64,000 bases of DNA from positions 186,001-250,000 of the forward strand of contig JAKSZP010002675.1 of NCBI GenBank assembly GCA_022478985.1, given 5' to 3'. Both the position numbers and the translations under genes were made by a program. The notes beneath the pieces were generated by a model, which saw nothing but the letters and a program-made list of their open reading frames with translations, made no database searches and was not told the DNA's origin. Below, one piece after another: positions 63,736 to 64,000 of this stretch. The number at the start of each line of letters is the position of its first letter. Position 1 is the first letter of the stretch. This stretch comes from Massospora cicadina (lineage: Eukaryota; Entomophthoromycota; Entomophthoromycetes; Entomophthorales; Entomophthoraceae).

Positions 63736-64000
63736 ATCAGCATGGCCTAGCATTATCATGAGTGCACATAAGGCAGTCAGATATGGGGCATGCATAAGAC
63801 AATGGAATTGTTGCGCCCTCAGTATTATTAAGAAAACATGAATTTCAATATATTTAAAAACCATTTCCTGCTGCCATCAGTGCCAAGTGGAAAAGTCATT
63901 TCGCCAGAAGACTTCCTATTGGTTGGTGAAACTGCATTTTTCTTGGAATATGGTTTTCCTTGATGTTGTTGGCCCTCTTCTAACAAGAGCTAACCAGTCC
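63736..64000 (+). pseudogene. Element A integrase, second part, runs off the window
   Basis: Continues from 62669: IIMSAHKAVRYGACI, matching F's IIMDAHRAVGHRGLR, then QCQVEK-like text (63875-63900) and FLDVVGPLLTRANQS (63955-64000), the first catalytic-Asp block. Frameshifts occur between these. Confidence 0.82.

Larger units (their letters stand above)
20258..64000 (+). mobile_element. Element A: outermost Ty3/gypsy element, plus strand, partial
   Basis: The host of the big nest. Its gag and protease lie at 20900-22700. Its dUTPase-like module is cut by element B at 22924/60904. Its reverse transcriptase, RNase H and integrase lie at 61200-62669 and resume at 63736 after solo LTR S2. It runs off the right edge, so no 3' LTR is seen. 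Stops, a protease reading DMN and a polymerase YLND box show it is an old, inactive copy. Confidence 0.85.

Noticed and set aside
1..64000. CRISPR array, tRNA, rRNA or bacterial operons
   Set aside because: No regularly spaced repeats, no cloverleaf that I could fold by eye, no Shine-Dalgarno-led gene series; all coding text is eukaryotic LTR-retroelement type.

Overview
This window shows no intact host gene. It is a dense graveyard of LTR retrotransposons, nearly all Ty3/gypsy type, nested inside one another up to five levels deep. The sequence is AT-rich. Arg codons CGA and other CpG sites are repeatedly changed to TGA, TG or CA. With the element types, this best fits a large, repeat-packed eukaryotic genome with CpG methylation or RIP-like mutation. 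A rust fungus (Pucciniales) or similar basidiomycete is my first guess, but the organism is inferred, not proven.

Layout. 1-3716: unassigned AT-rich DNA with one tiny retroposon stub (1655-1678). 3717-11225: element E (minus), carrying a solo LTR J at 6016-6588. 11226-12516 and 18508-19640: unassigned sequence, with a degraded reading frame on the right side, split by element F (minus, 12517-18507). 19641-20257: AT-rich, nothing recognised. About 20258 to beyond 64000: element A (plus). A is split by element B (plus, 22925-60903) and by solo LTR S2 (62670-63735). B is split by element C (minus chromovirus, 29820-47067), solo LTR S1 (48427-49354), element D (plus, 50111-59728) and an unassigned 1.06-kb insertion (27908-28965). 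C is split by element G (minus, 33051-44901). G is split by element H (plus, 39205-42892) and solo LTR K (37364-37926). The deepest chain is A > B > C > G > H. Most junctions are supported by LTR pairs, by target-site duplications (perfect for J, K, S1, S2; decayed for B, C, F), and by coding sequence that resumes after the insertion.

Shared design. Elements A, B, D, E, F and G have the order gag, protease, dUTPase-like module, reverse transcriptase, RNase H, integrase. H has the same order but lacks gag and protease. Six of these seven (all but E) share one primer-binding site, close to TGGTGCTCACTACAGGGG. C is a different lineage: a chromovirus with a chromodomain at the integrase C-terminus and no dUTPase-like module. 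All coding regions carry stops or frameshifts. D is the best preserved, B, E and H are intermediate, and A and G are badly decayed.

Most interesting points. (1) B and D carry, between integrase and 3' LTR, an antisense reading frame of about 380 codons, with a TATA-like box just upstream of its start. It is conserved at protein level between the two copies and I do not recognise it. (2) A dUTPase-like module lies between protease and reverse transcriptase in seven diverged elements. (3) Two short poly(A)-tailed retroposon stubs share a 3' end and have 13-16 bp target duplications. (4) The two LTRs of D differ by TG-versus-CA pairs that mark lost CpGs. (5) The Gag of E has a collagen-like Gly-X-Y stretch.
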